Below, piece after piece: positions 9,666-17,925 of a stretch of DNA of 18,080 nucleotides. Numbering within the stretch: position 1 is the stretch's first letter; each line of letters opens with the position of its first letter. The notes beneath the pieces were generated by a model. That model did no database searches and was not told the origin of the DNA. It saw only the letters and a list, made by a program, of their open reading frames with translations. The position numbers were made by a program, and so were the translations under genes. The stretch comes from Temnopleurus reevesii (Eukaryota > Echinodermata > Echinoidea > Temnopleuroida > Temnopleuridae): positions 170,244 through 188,323 of the forward strand of contig BQKZ01000023.1 in NCBI GenBank assembly GCA_036244855.1, given 5' to 3'.

Positions 9666-10669
9666 TTGGAGGAGAGGCATCATTTATCCAACATAGAATC
9701 GGAATCCCCAGGTCTCTTGTCCCAATTAAGCAACCTTTGTTCCCTCTCCTTTATAATGATTACTATCATACTTTCATAATCTGCCCACTTAAAATCATAT
9801 TCCTTTGTCTGATTTGCTTAATAAGCATGTTGAGGGGGTACCAGAAACTTTGAACGGCAGTAAATATACATGTATCAATTAACACGATATAAAATATTTT
9901 CGAAAAATTTATGTCAAACGCAAATTCAATGGTCCTTTGTAATGCTATTCAACTTGGAACCGGCTTGTGATTGTTATGTCAGCCCAGTTGAATACACAAC
10001 GTACGGTTCTATTGTGTGTAGCCCACTTAACCTTTTGGAAATAGTATATATCGTGTTAATTGTACATAATTTGGCACATTCGTTCATATATAAAGTATTT
10101 ATTTGGTGTTTATGTATTTTTCTCTTTTCTTTTAATAGTTGTACACTGTAATTTGCCATATTCAGGAACCATCATATAAACATTGGAACATTGTATGAAA
10201 TTACCATAGCAACAATTGTGTCTGAATGTTTTGTTGTGTCTATACAATAGTCCCTTATTTGTATGTTGTTTTGTAACTCACTGGCAAAATGAATAGAAGT
10301 AGAAATTCAGAACTAAAGATCAACAAAAAATAGCATATCATATGTTGCAATTTCATAATTTATTCAAAATAATATCACATGTTTGGTGAATTGACAACAA
10401 TAAGTTACAACAATTTCATATTCATTTTAATTCATATTTTCCATTGAATAATATATATAGTGGCAATTTGTGAAGAACATTGATAACATCAGCTGAATAT
10501 AAAAAGTCTATTTTTGTATTTGCAACTTTTACAGAAACAGTAAATCAACATACAGACATTGCTATTAAATCATAATTGACTATACATTGTGCCTTAAAAA
10601 AACTATTTTACTTGAAGGAGAAGATCAGGTCGTGGATGATTACCTTTAAGAAGAGATAAAGGATGTATT
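9666..10669. other. No gene seen
   Basis: AT-rich sequence without splice-bordered open segments. The 93-codon frame at 9870-10151 is rich in Tyr/Ile/Leu as AT-rich chance frames are, and overlaps another frame on the opposite strand. At 10200-10213, ATTACCATAGCAAC is a looser RFX-like sequence. Confidence 0.45.
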
Positions 10670-10757
10670 GAGAGGATTGAGTGAAAGTGATAGAGAGTGA
10701 GAGAGATAGATAAAGAGGGAGAGAATAAAAGAGAGGTAGCAAGACAAATATATATAA

Positions 10758-10792
<35 letters not shown>

Positions 10793-10800
10793 GTAAGAGA
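10670..10800. repeat. GA microsatellite and flanking purine-rich tract
   Basis: An uninterrupted AG repeat lies at about 10758-10783, within 130 bases of imperfect GAGA sequence. Frames on the minus strand read as Ser/Leu repeats and are artefacts. Confidence 0.95.
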
Positions 10801-11167
10801 TTTGAAAATTGGCCAATAGAAGTAAGTGCTTTTATGCCTGCCACAATATATGGTTGACAAAATATAAAAGTTTGCTTAGAGAAATGCTTCTAGATCATAA
10901 AAATCCTATCATTCAAAGGCCACATTATATAAAATAGCAACGCAGTGAGAATAAGAACAGATCATGGACAATTATTAGATTTATGTTATGATTATAATCC
11001 ATGGCAGACATTAAAACATGAAAGTCCATGCACAAATTGACAAAAATAATTATACATCTCTCGATGGCAGTGCATTTGATTGGAAGTTTTGTGAATGCCC
11101 TCTGGAACGATGGCCCAGAAGACTGACAATTTTGGAATCATGGGCTGTTGGTCTCATTGCAAGACAC
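10801..11167. other. No gene seen
   Basis: AT-rich, with the short donor-like GAAGTAAGTG at about 10818 but no acceptor or coding segment in front of it. Confidence 0.45.
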
Positions 11168-11350
11168 CAAGGTTGTGTCTCATAAGGCTGTTCATATATT
11201 TATGCACAACTTTACGAACAACTAGTGACCATTTCCTGCACTAAATGATAAATTCTGGCGCTCAATCGCACCTGGGAAAGGATCACCAGTCGTTTGTAGA
11301 GTCCTGCTTACACGTAGATCTATAAACAGCTTTATGAAATACAATCCTTG
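11168..11350. mobile_element. Palindromic MITE-like element (about 183 bp)
   Basis: The left arm starts CAAGGTTGTGTCTCATAAGG and the right arm, read on the minus strand, starts CAAGGATTGTATTTCATAAA. The arms continue to match through GCTGTT, then ACTTTACGAACAACTAGTGACC on one side against ACTCTACAAACGACTGGTGATCC on the other, and then TTTCC and GCAC blocks close to the centre. Each arm is about 75 bp with a loop of roughly 30 bp. This is a full-length foldback element. Clear target duplications were not found, so the superfamily is open. No protein is encoded. Confidence 0.7.
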
Positions 11351-11439
11351 TCTATTTTACAGCTTTTCAACAAATCTGAGAGCCATCATGAATCTTTTTC
11401 AAGCTCACATCTTGATTATAAATCATGTATTGTAATTGT

Positions 11440-11575
11440 ATTATTATGTAGATTGTTTCATTGTTATTGTTCATTGTAATGTATTTAATATCTGATGTAC
11501 AGCGCCATGAGCATCATTGCTGACGGACCTGTGCGCTTCCAAAAGAAATCACCATTATTATTATTTATTATTACA
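11440..11575 (+). mobile_element. 3' end of an L2-like LINE or its SINE, with ATT tail
   Basis: TGTACAGCGCC at 11496-11506 pairs through AGCGC (11501-11505) with GCGCT (11533-11537), with an inner AGCA/TGCT pairing between them. A tail of ATT repeats at 11553-11574 follows. A GCGC stem followed by short tandem repeats is the form of the 3' ends of L2/CR1-group LINEs and SINEs that share them. The 5' limit cannot be placed. The T-rich stretch from about 11420 is probably part of it. Only the terminal piece is preserved. Confidence 0.5.
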
Positions 11576-12521
11576 ACAGATTTACAAAAATTATATAGAC
11601 ATTGATATAAGAATTCTTAGAAATCATGGATTGTAGACTACAATCACAACTTTTCTTCACATTTCCCTCCCTGTACCAAGTATCATAACCACTAAAGTAC
11701 AAGAGATAATACGACAAAGGAGAAACATAGCGTGTGCAGCGAGTTCCTAGGGATTCTATTAGGAACGAAAAATTGAAAAAACAGGATTGAATTTCATTCT
11801 GAAGTTTGTTGATGATCTCAGAACCAGCTGTTCCATATCGTATAGCATGTGGCAGAGTGACTGCGAAACCTATGCTAAAATCATCCCAGCTCAGTTACGC
11901 TCTCTCGTTTAATCAAAATCTTAGCCGAGCTTAATGAGGGCAGCAGATCCAAGAAAGCGTAACTGAATCATATTAAATAACTGCCAATTTTTTGGAAATC
12001 ATTTTCGTTATGTGGTGTCTTAAAGAGAGATTACGGATCAAGAGCACAACAAATGCAACAAAAACGACAGAATTAGACATGAAATGATGTCTTAAATAAA
12101 AAAATATGAGGTGGATAACAACTTTTTGCAGGTTTCTTATTTCATGTGGAAATATTTGAAGGGCATATACTTCCGACATTAGAAATAGGAAAAAAAGATG
12201 CCCTTTTGGTGTACTGCAAAAACGAAGTGAAAACAAAAAGTGAAATTCAAGATTTACGGTTACATCATTTCTTTCATTTTACAGTTCAGTGCATGAGACA
12301 TTGTATAATTCTTTCGCTTGTATACAGAATAATTTTTGCTTTCCCATACATTTTTATGCACAGATCTACAACTTGTATTGCTGCTTCATTAATTTACCAC
12401 TTTCACAATATATCACATTCCTTGCAAATATATACAATCGCATTTATACTGTATATCTTTCTTGTAAAGAAAATGTACACCTGAATATATTTTCCTCTCT
12501 CTATCTTAACCTTCCCCTTAG
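11576..12521. other. No gene seen; one strong inverted repeat
   Basis: Apart from the inverted repeat at 11891-11966, no structure was found. Frames at 11973-12484 overlap on opposite strands and are AT-rich chance frames. A long pyrimidine tract at 12490-12519 leads to the acceptor at 12520-12521. Confidence 0.45.
11891..11966. repeat. Stem-loop inverted repeat
   Basis: TCAGTTACGCT (11891-11901) is perfectly complementary to AGCGTAACTGA (11956-11966). Pairing continues inward for six more bases with two mismatches, giving a 17-bp stem around a loop of about 42 bases. It may be a small foldback transposon remnant. Confidence 0.6.
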
Positions 12522-12602
12522 CAAGCATCCCCACCTGCTCTTCAAAGAATCCCTCAAGAACTTCCCTCCGTGCAGTTGCCGAGTATTGGGTCTGTTTTCT
12601 GA
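12522..12602 (+). CDS. Candidate terminal exon, unknown gene
   Basis: A strong acceptor (pyrimidine tract TTTTCCTCTCTCTATCTTAA plus CCTTCCCCTTAG) is followed by a 26-codon open segment, starting QASPPALQRIPQEL, that ends in TGA at 12600-12602. A second frame, started one base later, stays open to TAA at 12634-12636 with a cysteine-containing peptide. AATAAA at 12674-12679 lies close behind either stop, as expected for a last exon. No partner exon was identified in the preceding 2 kb, and the phase is therefore undecided. The product is unknown. Confidence 0.3.
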   Translation, partial: QASPPALQRIPQELPSVQLPSIGSVF

Positions 12603-12673
12603 CACAATGCCTTTAATATGTGATGAGCAAAATTAATTTTTCATGACACATAATGCAGATGCGGGGATAATCT

Positions 12674-12679
12674 AATAAA
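12674..12679 (+). terminator. Polyadenylation signal AATAAA
   Basis: A canonical AATAAA sits 72 nt after the stop of the candidate exon ending at 12602. In AT-rich DNA the hexamer is common, so it supports but does not prove a transcript end. Confidence 0.3.
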
Positions 12680-13329
12680 TTAAGTAGAAGCTTTGACATA
12701 TATTGCACTTAATGACAACAACAAGGCATTTGAGACTTACATCCTAGAGCTCTATGGTCATGTAATTGTCCACTACCCGGCCTGATATCTCTATTAAAAG
12801 ATTATTTCATTATGGGTTATAGGAAATAAGTTGTCAAATTTCAATGGCCTAATTAGCTATAAATTGAAATTAGAATAAAATGTGTGTGATGATGTATTTA
12901 TTACAGTCATAAATTACATAAACATATTGAATTTTTTTATAATATGAAATTTCTTGCTCTCATATTTATAAGAAATAAGACAAAATGAGATTTTATTAAT
13001 GAATTAAGAAAAGTAATAGCTCAGTCTTACTCAAAAGCCAGTGTAGATATTGAAGAAGTGAGAGTCCATTCGACAAAACACATGGATTTATGTATAGATT
13101 TAGTTCAATACAACTTAAATGAAACTTAATGCAAATTCTTTGAGTCAAATATTACTGAATTCATCCAGAAATATCGAATTTAACTCCATCTATTTGATTA
13201 AGGTAATGAATACTTGAGTAATCTTAATTTCTGTTACTGTAAGTGTACAATAAAATCATAATGACAAACATTAAAATTATTACCTGTATTCATTAGCAAT
13301 ATGTTTTATGCAAAATCAAAATATTAGTA
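12680..13329. other. No gene seen; very AT-rich
   Basis: Low-complexity AT-rich sequence leading into the A-rich block. Donor-like strings (for example ACTGTAAGTG near 13238) have no acceptor or coding segment in front of them. Confidence 0.5.
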
Positions 13330-13461
13330 CAATGAAGAAAAAAAAAAAATAAAAATAAATCAAAAAAAAAAACAAAAAAAAAAAATGAAAAAAAAAAAAA
13401 AATAAAAAATTAAAAAAAAAAATAATAATAAAAAAAAAAATAAACTTATAAAAAAAAAAAA

Positions 13462-13536
<75 letters not shown>

Positions 13537-13840
13537 AAAAAGGAAAAAATTTACATTTAAATAAGATTAAAAAAAAAAAATTAAAAAAAAATAAGCTTCC
13601 TAATTAACTAAAAATAAATTAATCCTAACATTTTGACAGGCACATTATGTTTATAATTAAATCATGTAAAAAATAATTATGAACATGAATACAATTAAAT
13701 CATCAGAACAATTTGATAAACAATCATGTAATGGTGCTTTATTTTAGAATTAAAATTAAATATGATAAAAAAAAAAAAAATAAAAAAATAACAATAAAAA
13801 AAAAAAAAAAAATTAAAACAAAAAAATAAAAAATAAAGAA
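13330..13840. repeat. A-rich simple sequence in two blocks
   Basis: Positions 13336-13590 are nearly all A, broken mainly by single T and rare G or C, with one A-run of more than 30 at about 13470-13504. A second block lies at 13765-13835. The 65-codon Phe-rich frame on the minus strand is an artefact of these runs. Relative to the immunoglobulin-domain gene, the runs are on the wrong strand to be its poly(A) tail. Confidence 0.9.
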
Positions 13841-14520
13841 GGTAGAAAATTGCAACATTTTCTCTTTCATAAATATAATTAATAGACAACATATTTCAAA
13901 TGTAATTGCAAAACAAAATCACATGTACAAAAAATGACAAATTTGTGTTCATCAAAAATAAGTGTTTGGATATTCTATTTCCTTATGTACATTACATTTT
14001 CAAATTTATAATCATCATCATTAGATAATTAGATAATGATTTAATGCTAGTCATAGTTTTAATGCTGATATTTTGATAGTCTTGCATTTTTATCAGGGAA
14101 ACAAGGAGGGGGTGGGTTGGGCTCCAAATTAAAGTTGATTTTATCAGTTGTTAGTCTTTAGTGTTTGAATAAGAGAGACATATGGGAAAATAGTTAAAAA
14201 ATTATTGATAGGTTGCTAACAAAGCTTGCAGAAAACTCTGTTAAATCTCCATTTTCAGTTTTGAAAATGCATATTCATACCAGGTTTTTGTTTTAAGGAT
14301 TGTCTAGTATGCAAATGCACAATTGCAGCTGTACTGATTAAGAAAGAAAAAAAATTGACAAATATGATAATATTGAAAAAAAATTTCCAGTGAGAGTTCA
14401 GATAGCATTTGCCAAAATTTCATCATGGGATGTAAAAGGCAAAATTAATTTCATAAATGATCGTCTTTTATCCTTAAGGATCTGACGACGTTACAATGCT
14501 CTGCGACTCAAGCTAGTGTT
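13841..14520. other. No gene seen
   Basis: AT-rich sequence past the probable 3' end of the receptor gene. ATTAGATAATTAGATAATGA at about 14021-14041 is a short direct repeat. A GGAGGGGGTGGGTTGGG run lies at 14105-14121. Confidence 0.45.
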
Positions 14521-14526
14521 TTTATT
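14521..14526 (-). terminator. Polyadenylation signal of the receptor gene
   Basis: TTTATT on the plus strand is AATAAA on the minus strand, 304 nt beyond the TAG of the receptor frame. This gives a 3' UTR of about 0.3 kb. An alternative ATTAAA lies nearer, at 14604-14609. Confidence 0.5.
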
Positions 14527-14829
14527 AGAGCACTTATGGTGTTAGAATCCCCTATCTGTTTGTGCATCATTCAACAGCTAGGCATTAGACAAGACTGTAA
14601 CAGTTTAATGTAGCAAAGTGGAGCCATATGAACCAGCTTCATACGCAACTGCACTCTGGACTTTTTCATATGGTTGACATTTCGCATGAAGAAGATACTT
14701 CATTTGAGTTGCAGGGCATAGATAATGTTACAAAAATTTAAAACTTGGAGCTTAGAATGTAAATACACTCACATTTTTTGCAAAATATTTGGGTCAAAGC
14801 TTTTCAAAAGTCATAATTTAGTACCAAGG

Positions 14830-16335
14830 CTAGATTTGCATGGTGTACGTCCCATCATCCCAGTCCTGGCCTATTTCTTGATACGGAGGGTCTTCTTCCT
14901 CTACGTGGGGCACTTGTACACTAACGTTTCTTTGCCACACAGGGCGATGTGTCCTTTGCCATGTATTTAGCTCCCTTAAATGGTCCTTGGGCTCAAAATA
15001 TATACTTGTTTGGTCCCAAATGGGCCTTTCGTTTGGACCGTAGTTCGGTCCGAATGTGGATCCGTAGACGCTGTTGTCGTAGGATCCTTTATGCTGTACA
15101 GGGAAGCATCTGCAAAGATAGCCCAGCGTAATCACCAGGACGATGAGAATTAACAGACCGATGATCCCGATGATGATCGCAAGGATTTCCGGGCTCAGCG
15201 GTACCGATTCTGAGGCGGAACTGCCAACGTCTGGTTTGTACGCTGGTATGTCTGTAGATGACTTTGGTCTGCTTGTGACAACGGTGGAAGCGTTGCTCTT
15301 TGGAGTCGTTGTTTCTAGCGGCACGGGCTGAACTGTCATGAGTAAGCTGGCGGAGAGGCTTCCGATCGCATTGCTCACGTTGCACGTGATCAGGGTTCCA
15401 TTATCAATATCCCTTGGTGTGATGAGCATTTGCGTTTTATCGCGAGAGAATTTAATGCGCTCTGCTGGAATCTCTGGCGATCTCTTCCAGATATAGTGAG
15501 CTGGTGCAGGATTTGAGTCTGCAAGGCATTGAAACACAAACTCCTCATCTGCATGGACAACATCATTGATTTTTTCAAGGCTGACTCGCGGTTTGTATAA
15601 TATATTTAAACCTTTAAGAACACAATGCTCTGAATACGTATCATCTGCTTCACTGCTTGCATGGCATTCAAACATTGCTCCGTTAAGACTTGCATCCGCT
15701 TGAAACGTGTGTCGAAGAGTGCGGTATCCTGTCGTAACCGTATCATCAATTTCAACCTGTGATATGAGAACTCCATTACGCTTCCATTTAAGAGTGACTG
15801 GTGGATTGGCTCGCTCCGACTTACACAAGATCGTAACAGATTCTCCTTCTGTGTAATTCGGCTTCGACACATTCTCGCATCGTGGAAATGAATCTCTATT
15901 CGGGAGGTGGTATATTTCCAGACGGGCGCTACGGGATCGCAGGATCTCTGTCGCAACACCGGCACTGGAAAGGCTCTGGACTGCACACTCGTAGCTGTGG
16001 TCGTCGGATTTGGAGACAGAGCGTATGTGGAGGTTATACTGACCAGAGTTTGTGTTGACCATGATGGAGTACCTGGTCGCGTCCAACTGATGACCTACTA
16101 TCGCTGTGCCGTTGCTAAGGAGGATGCCGCCCCTGTACCACAGAACGACATGATTTGAATTTAGGTTGCTGATGCTGCAGTCCATAGTGGCTGCTCGCCC
16201 CTCCAGCACCGCGACAGGACTCGGCTCCACCGTGAATTGAACCGTTTGACAAACAGCTGCCAGCGCAAGGTGTAGCATGATGAATGCCTTGCTCATTAGC
16301 GAGACACTCAGGTTATCATAGCTAAATGCAGCCAT
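14830..16335 (-). CDS. Three-Ig-domain transmembrane receptor (nephrin/Kirre/CADM-like)
   Basis: A 501-residue type I membrane protein, probably a cell-surface adhesion or signalling receptor. A hydrophobic signal segment (about 18-29) precedes three Ig domains: Ig1 about 32-142 (C53, W66, DDHSYEC with C117), Ig2 about 146-246 (C171, W184, C224, plus flanking C153 and C238 that may pair), and Ig3 about 248-335 (C270, W283, C318). N-glycosylation sites are at N75, N155, N160, N312, N319 and N348. A Ser/Thr/Pro stalk (337-383) leads to one helix (384-408) and a 93-residue tail. The tail has six tyrosines, including SYDNS (a pYxN Grb2-type site), PPYQEI and YTMQ, and ends MQI, a class II PDZ-ligand form. 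The ATG at 16335 has a strong context (gcagaaATGG) and an in-frame stop upstream. M14 is a weaker alternative. The frame lacks the introns usual between Ig domains. It is GC-richer than its flanks. Kirre proteins have five Ig domains and CADM three, so orthology is open. Confidence 0.93.
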   Translation of the reverse strand: MAAFSYDNLSVSLMSKAFIMLHLALAAVCQTVQFTVEPSPVAVLEGRAATMDCSISNLNSNHVVLWYRGGILLSNGTAIVGHQLDATRYSIMVNTNSGQYNLHIRSVSKSDDHSYECAVQSLSSAGVATEILRSRSARLEIYHLPNRDSFPRCENVSKPNYTEGESVTILCKSERANPPVTLKWKRNGVLISQVEIDDTVTTGYRTLRHTFQADASLNGAMFECHASSEADDTYSEHCVLKGLNILYKPRVSLEKINDVVHADEEFVFQCLADSNPAPAHYIWKRSPEIPAERIKFSRDKTQMLITPRDIDNGTLITCNVSNAIGSLSASLLMTVQPVPLETTTPKSNASTVVTSRPKSSTDIPAYKPDVGSSASESVPLSPEILAIIIGIIGLLILIVLVITLGYLCRCFPVQHKGSYDNSVYGSTFGPNYGPNERPIWDQTSIYFEPKDHLRELNTWQRTHRPVWQRNVSVQVPHVEEEDPPYQEIGQDWDDGTYTMQI

Positions 16336-16868
16336 TTCTGCGGAAGTTATACAATCCTGTCGAAAATCTCACAATATTGGTTGTTTTTGTAAAGTTTCAG
16401 TTTCACCTTTGCATATTTATCAGAGTTTTTCTTTATTTCACAGACAAACAAATGTAGAAAATGTTGAGAGATCTATGCAAAAGTTGCATTTAGTTTGAGG
16501 AAAGTAATCACAAAATAGATTCCATGTAACAATCACATCACATGTCCGTTTTCCAATGTTTCTCAAGTGACCTTCCAAATCTATGACTCCATCATAATTC
16601 AGTGGTATTTCCAGAAAAGTTTGTTCCTTGTTTTCAACAGACGAACAAGGCTCAAAATCCAATCCACAGACAAGAGCTAATCATGTTATTGTTTGTGATG
16701 ACGATGATTATCCTTCAGCAGTAAAGAAACATTTGCAATAATCCGCTCTGCTATGTCGAAGAAGGAAATTGAGCGAAGAGTTCATATGAGGAAATTCTGA
16801 TGAAGGCGAAGAAAATTAATTCACAAAAAGCTGCATATGAAGAGGATAATTGTTTCATCTGTCCTCAC
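16336..16868 (-). other. Probable intron or 5' leader of the receptor gene
   Basis: This stretch separates the candidate 5' exon from the receptor start. A 74-codon open frame at 16438-16662 on the same strand begins with TTG, not ATG, so it is not called as a protein. A second usable acceptor (AACTTTTGCATAG) lies at about 16474-16486. Confidence 0.4.
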
Positions 16869-16922
16869 TTATCGGCCAAAGTATTGAGTTCCTTGAAAAT
16901 GTATGCTGGGTGACCACCGTAT
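16869..16922 (-). other. Probable 5' (untranslated) exon upstream of the receptor
   Basis: On the minus strand an excellent acceptor (TTCTTTCTTTTTTCGCAACA then TTTCAG) and a good donor (GATAA|GTGAGG) enclose 54 nt. It lies about 530 bp upstream of the receptor ATG on the same strand. The best landing site is TTCCGCAG two bases before that ATG. The exon's open frame (YGGHPAYIFKELNTLAD) would not join the receptor in frame there, so it is more likely untranslated, or belongs to another minus-strand gene. Confidence 0.45.
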
Positions 16923-17047
16923 CTGAAATGTTGCGAAAAAAGAAAGAAATAAAAGAGTGAAAGTGTGCGAGATTAGTCATCCAGTCGCGGGCATAATTAG
17001 CTGATAAACAACAACTATCTATCGCTGAATGTTATTTACAAAAAAAG

Positions 17048-17155
17048 ATGGCAATGCAAAAACATATCACGGGTTTGGTAGGTAAGCGTGAGTCTGTTGA
17101 TCGAACTGTGCTATCGAAGGCAACTAACCCCCATCCAGTTTTCAACCTGGGCTGA
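17048..17155 (+). CDS. Small open frame with strong start context, divergent from the receptor
   Basis: The ATG sits in AAAGATGG, a strong Kozak context, and opens 35 codons (MAMQKHITGLV and on) to TGA. A strong donor inside it (GGTAG|GTAAGC, exon end 17081) would instead make the first 11 codons plus one base a first coding exon. It points away from the receptor gene, so the interval 16923-17047 would be a shared promoter if both are real. No homology is recognised, and a chance frame is possible. Confidence 0.2.
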   Translation: MAMQKHITGLVGKRESVDRTVLSKATNPHPVFNLG

Positions 17156-17194
17156 AATGACATCTAAAAGATAATACATAGATTCATCCCTCTG

Positions 17195-17360
17195 CTCATG
17201 CATATGCATGAGTCGTATTCTACCTTTGCAGTGACTCAAAGCCAATCACAATCCCTTTAGTGTTTGGCAGACAGTGGAGATGAGTAATTTCATTTGCACC
17301 CTGTGTGCTGAGAGCGTGAATATTCATGACTAATTGCCAAAGTGCCTCAGCCAATTAGGG
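17195..17360. promoter_or_regulatory. Candidate upstream cis-regulatory region with MORE palindrome
   Basis: CTCATGCATATGCATGAG (17195-17212) is a perfect 18-bp palindrome containing ATGCATATGCAT, the MORE site bound by POU-factor dimers. TGACTCA (AP-1) is at 17232-17238, CCAAT boxes are at 17242 and 17351, and a TGAATATTCA palindrome is at 17317-17326. It lies about 0.9 kb upstream of the receptor ATG. Motifs are seen directly. Regulation of the receptor is inference. Confidence 0.4.
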
Positions 17361-17444
17361 CAGAGATGATACAGAGCACAGCTGTGCGATGCCCCCACAC
17401 AATTGAGTTATCAAAGAAAAGACTCTACACACAATTGCCCTGTA

Positions 17445-17546
17445 AGCTCCGCCCACCCACACTTCAGGCACACTTCCATGGTTTAGGACACACCTCCTGC
17501 ACACTTCTAATACTAGGCCACGCCTCCGGCACACTTCTGTGTGAGC
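17445..17546. repeat. Degenerate minisatellite, about three 29-35 bp units
   Basis: CGCCCACCCACACTTCAGGC is followed by units built on CACRCCTCC-GCACACTTC at about 17477-17499 and 17519-17538. The plus-strand 97-codon frame at 17342-17635 crosses this repeat and is not supported as a gene. Confidence 0.5.
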
Positions 17547-17925
17547 TGTGTGCTGTATATGTGGTTTCTAATATTTCAATATGTTTTGAGTTTGGAATAA
17601 TGGATAGGGTTGGAGGGGGTAGTCTACTTGACTAAGAAGAGTTTATGTTTACGTTTCATGGTCATTTTATAACGGTAATGAATTGAAACTACTCTGGCAT
17701 GATGAATGAGTGGAGGAACTCATTGTGTTTTATCACAGTACATTCAGAGACTTCTCCTTGCATTCTTGCTTGTAATAACTTATCTCAATTAGACATAACA
17801 CACAACATACAAGCATGTATCATTCTTTTTACCACTATATATTTCATGAGCCCACCTACATCTGCCTTTCATTCTCCTGATATCTATATTTGGGGATAAT
17901 TCTAACCTTTCTCATATATATTTAT
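17547..17925. other. No gene seen
   Basis: AT-rich sequence. The 66-codon frame at 17699-17899 has no splice or start support. Confidence 0.45.

Noticed and set aside
9203..9779. Open frames coding poly-His, poly-Met or poly-Asp
   Set aside because: They are translations of the ATG/CAT trinucleotide repeat, open on several frames at once, with no gene signals.
10603..10860. Two Ser/Leu-rich minus-strand frames
   Set aside because: Both translate the GA microsatellite.
12146..12484. 112-codon plus-strand frame overlapping an opposite-strand frame
   Set aside because: Tyr/Phe/Ile-rich AT composition, no domain and no splice support.
13336..13590. A-rich block as the poly(A) tail of a retroposed receptor
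   Set aside because: It is over 1.2 kb from the stop and reads as T on the receptor's strand, so it has the wrong polarity.
15089..16158. Several 60-126 codon frames on both strands within the receptor gene
   Set aside because: They are shadows of the receptor coding frame, which alone has Ig, signal and membrane features.
16438..16662. 74-codon minus-strand frame just upstream of the receptor
   Set aside because: Its first codon is TTG rather than ATG and it ends before the receptor in another context; probably leader or intron.
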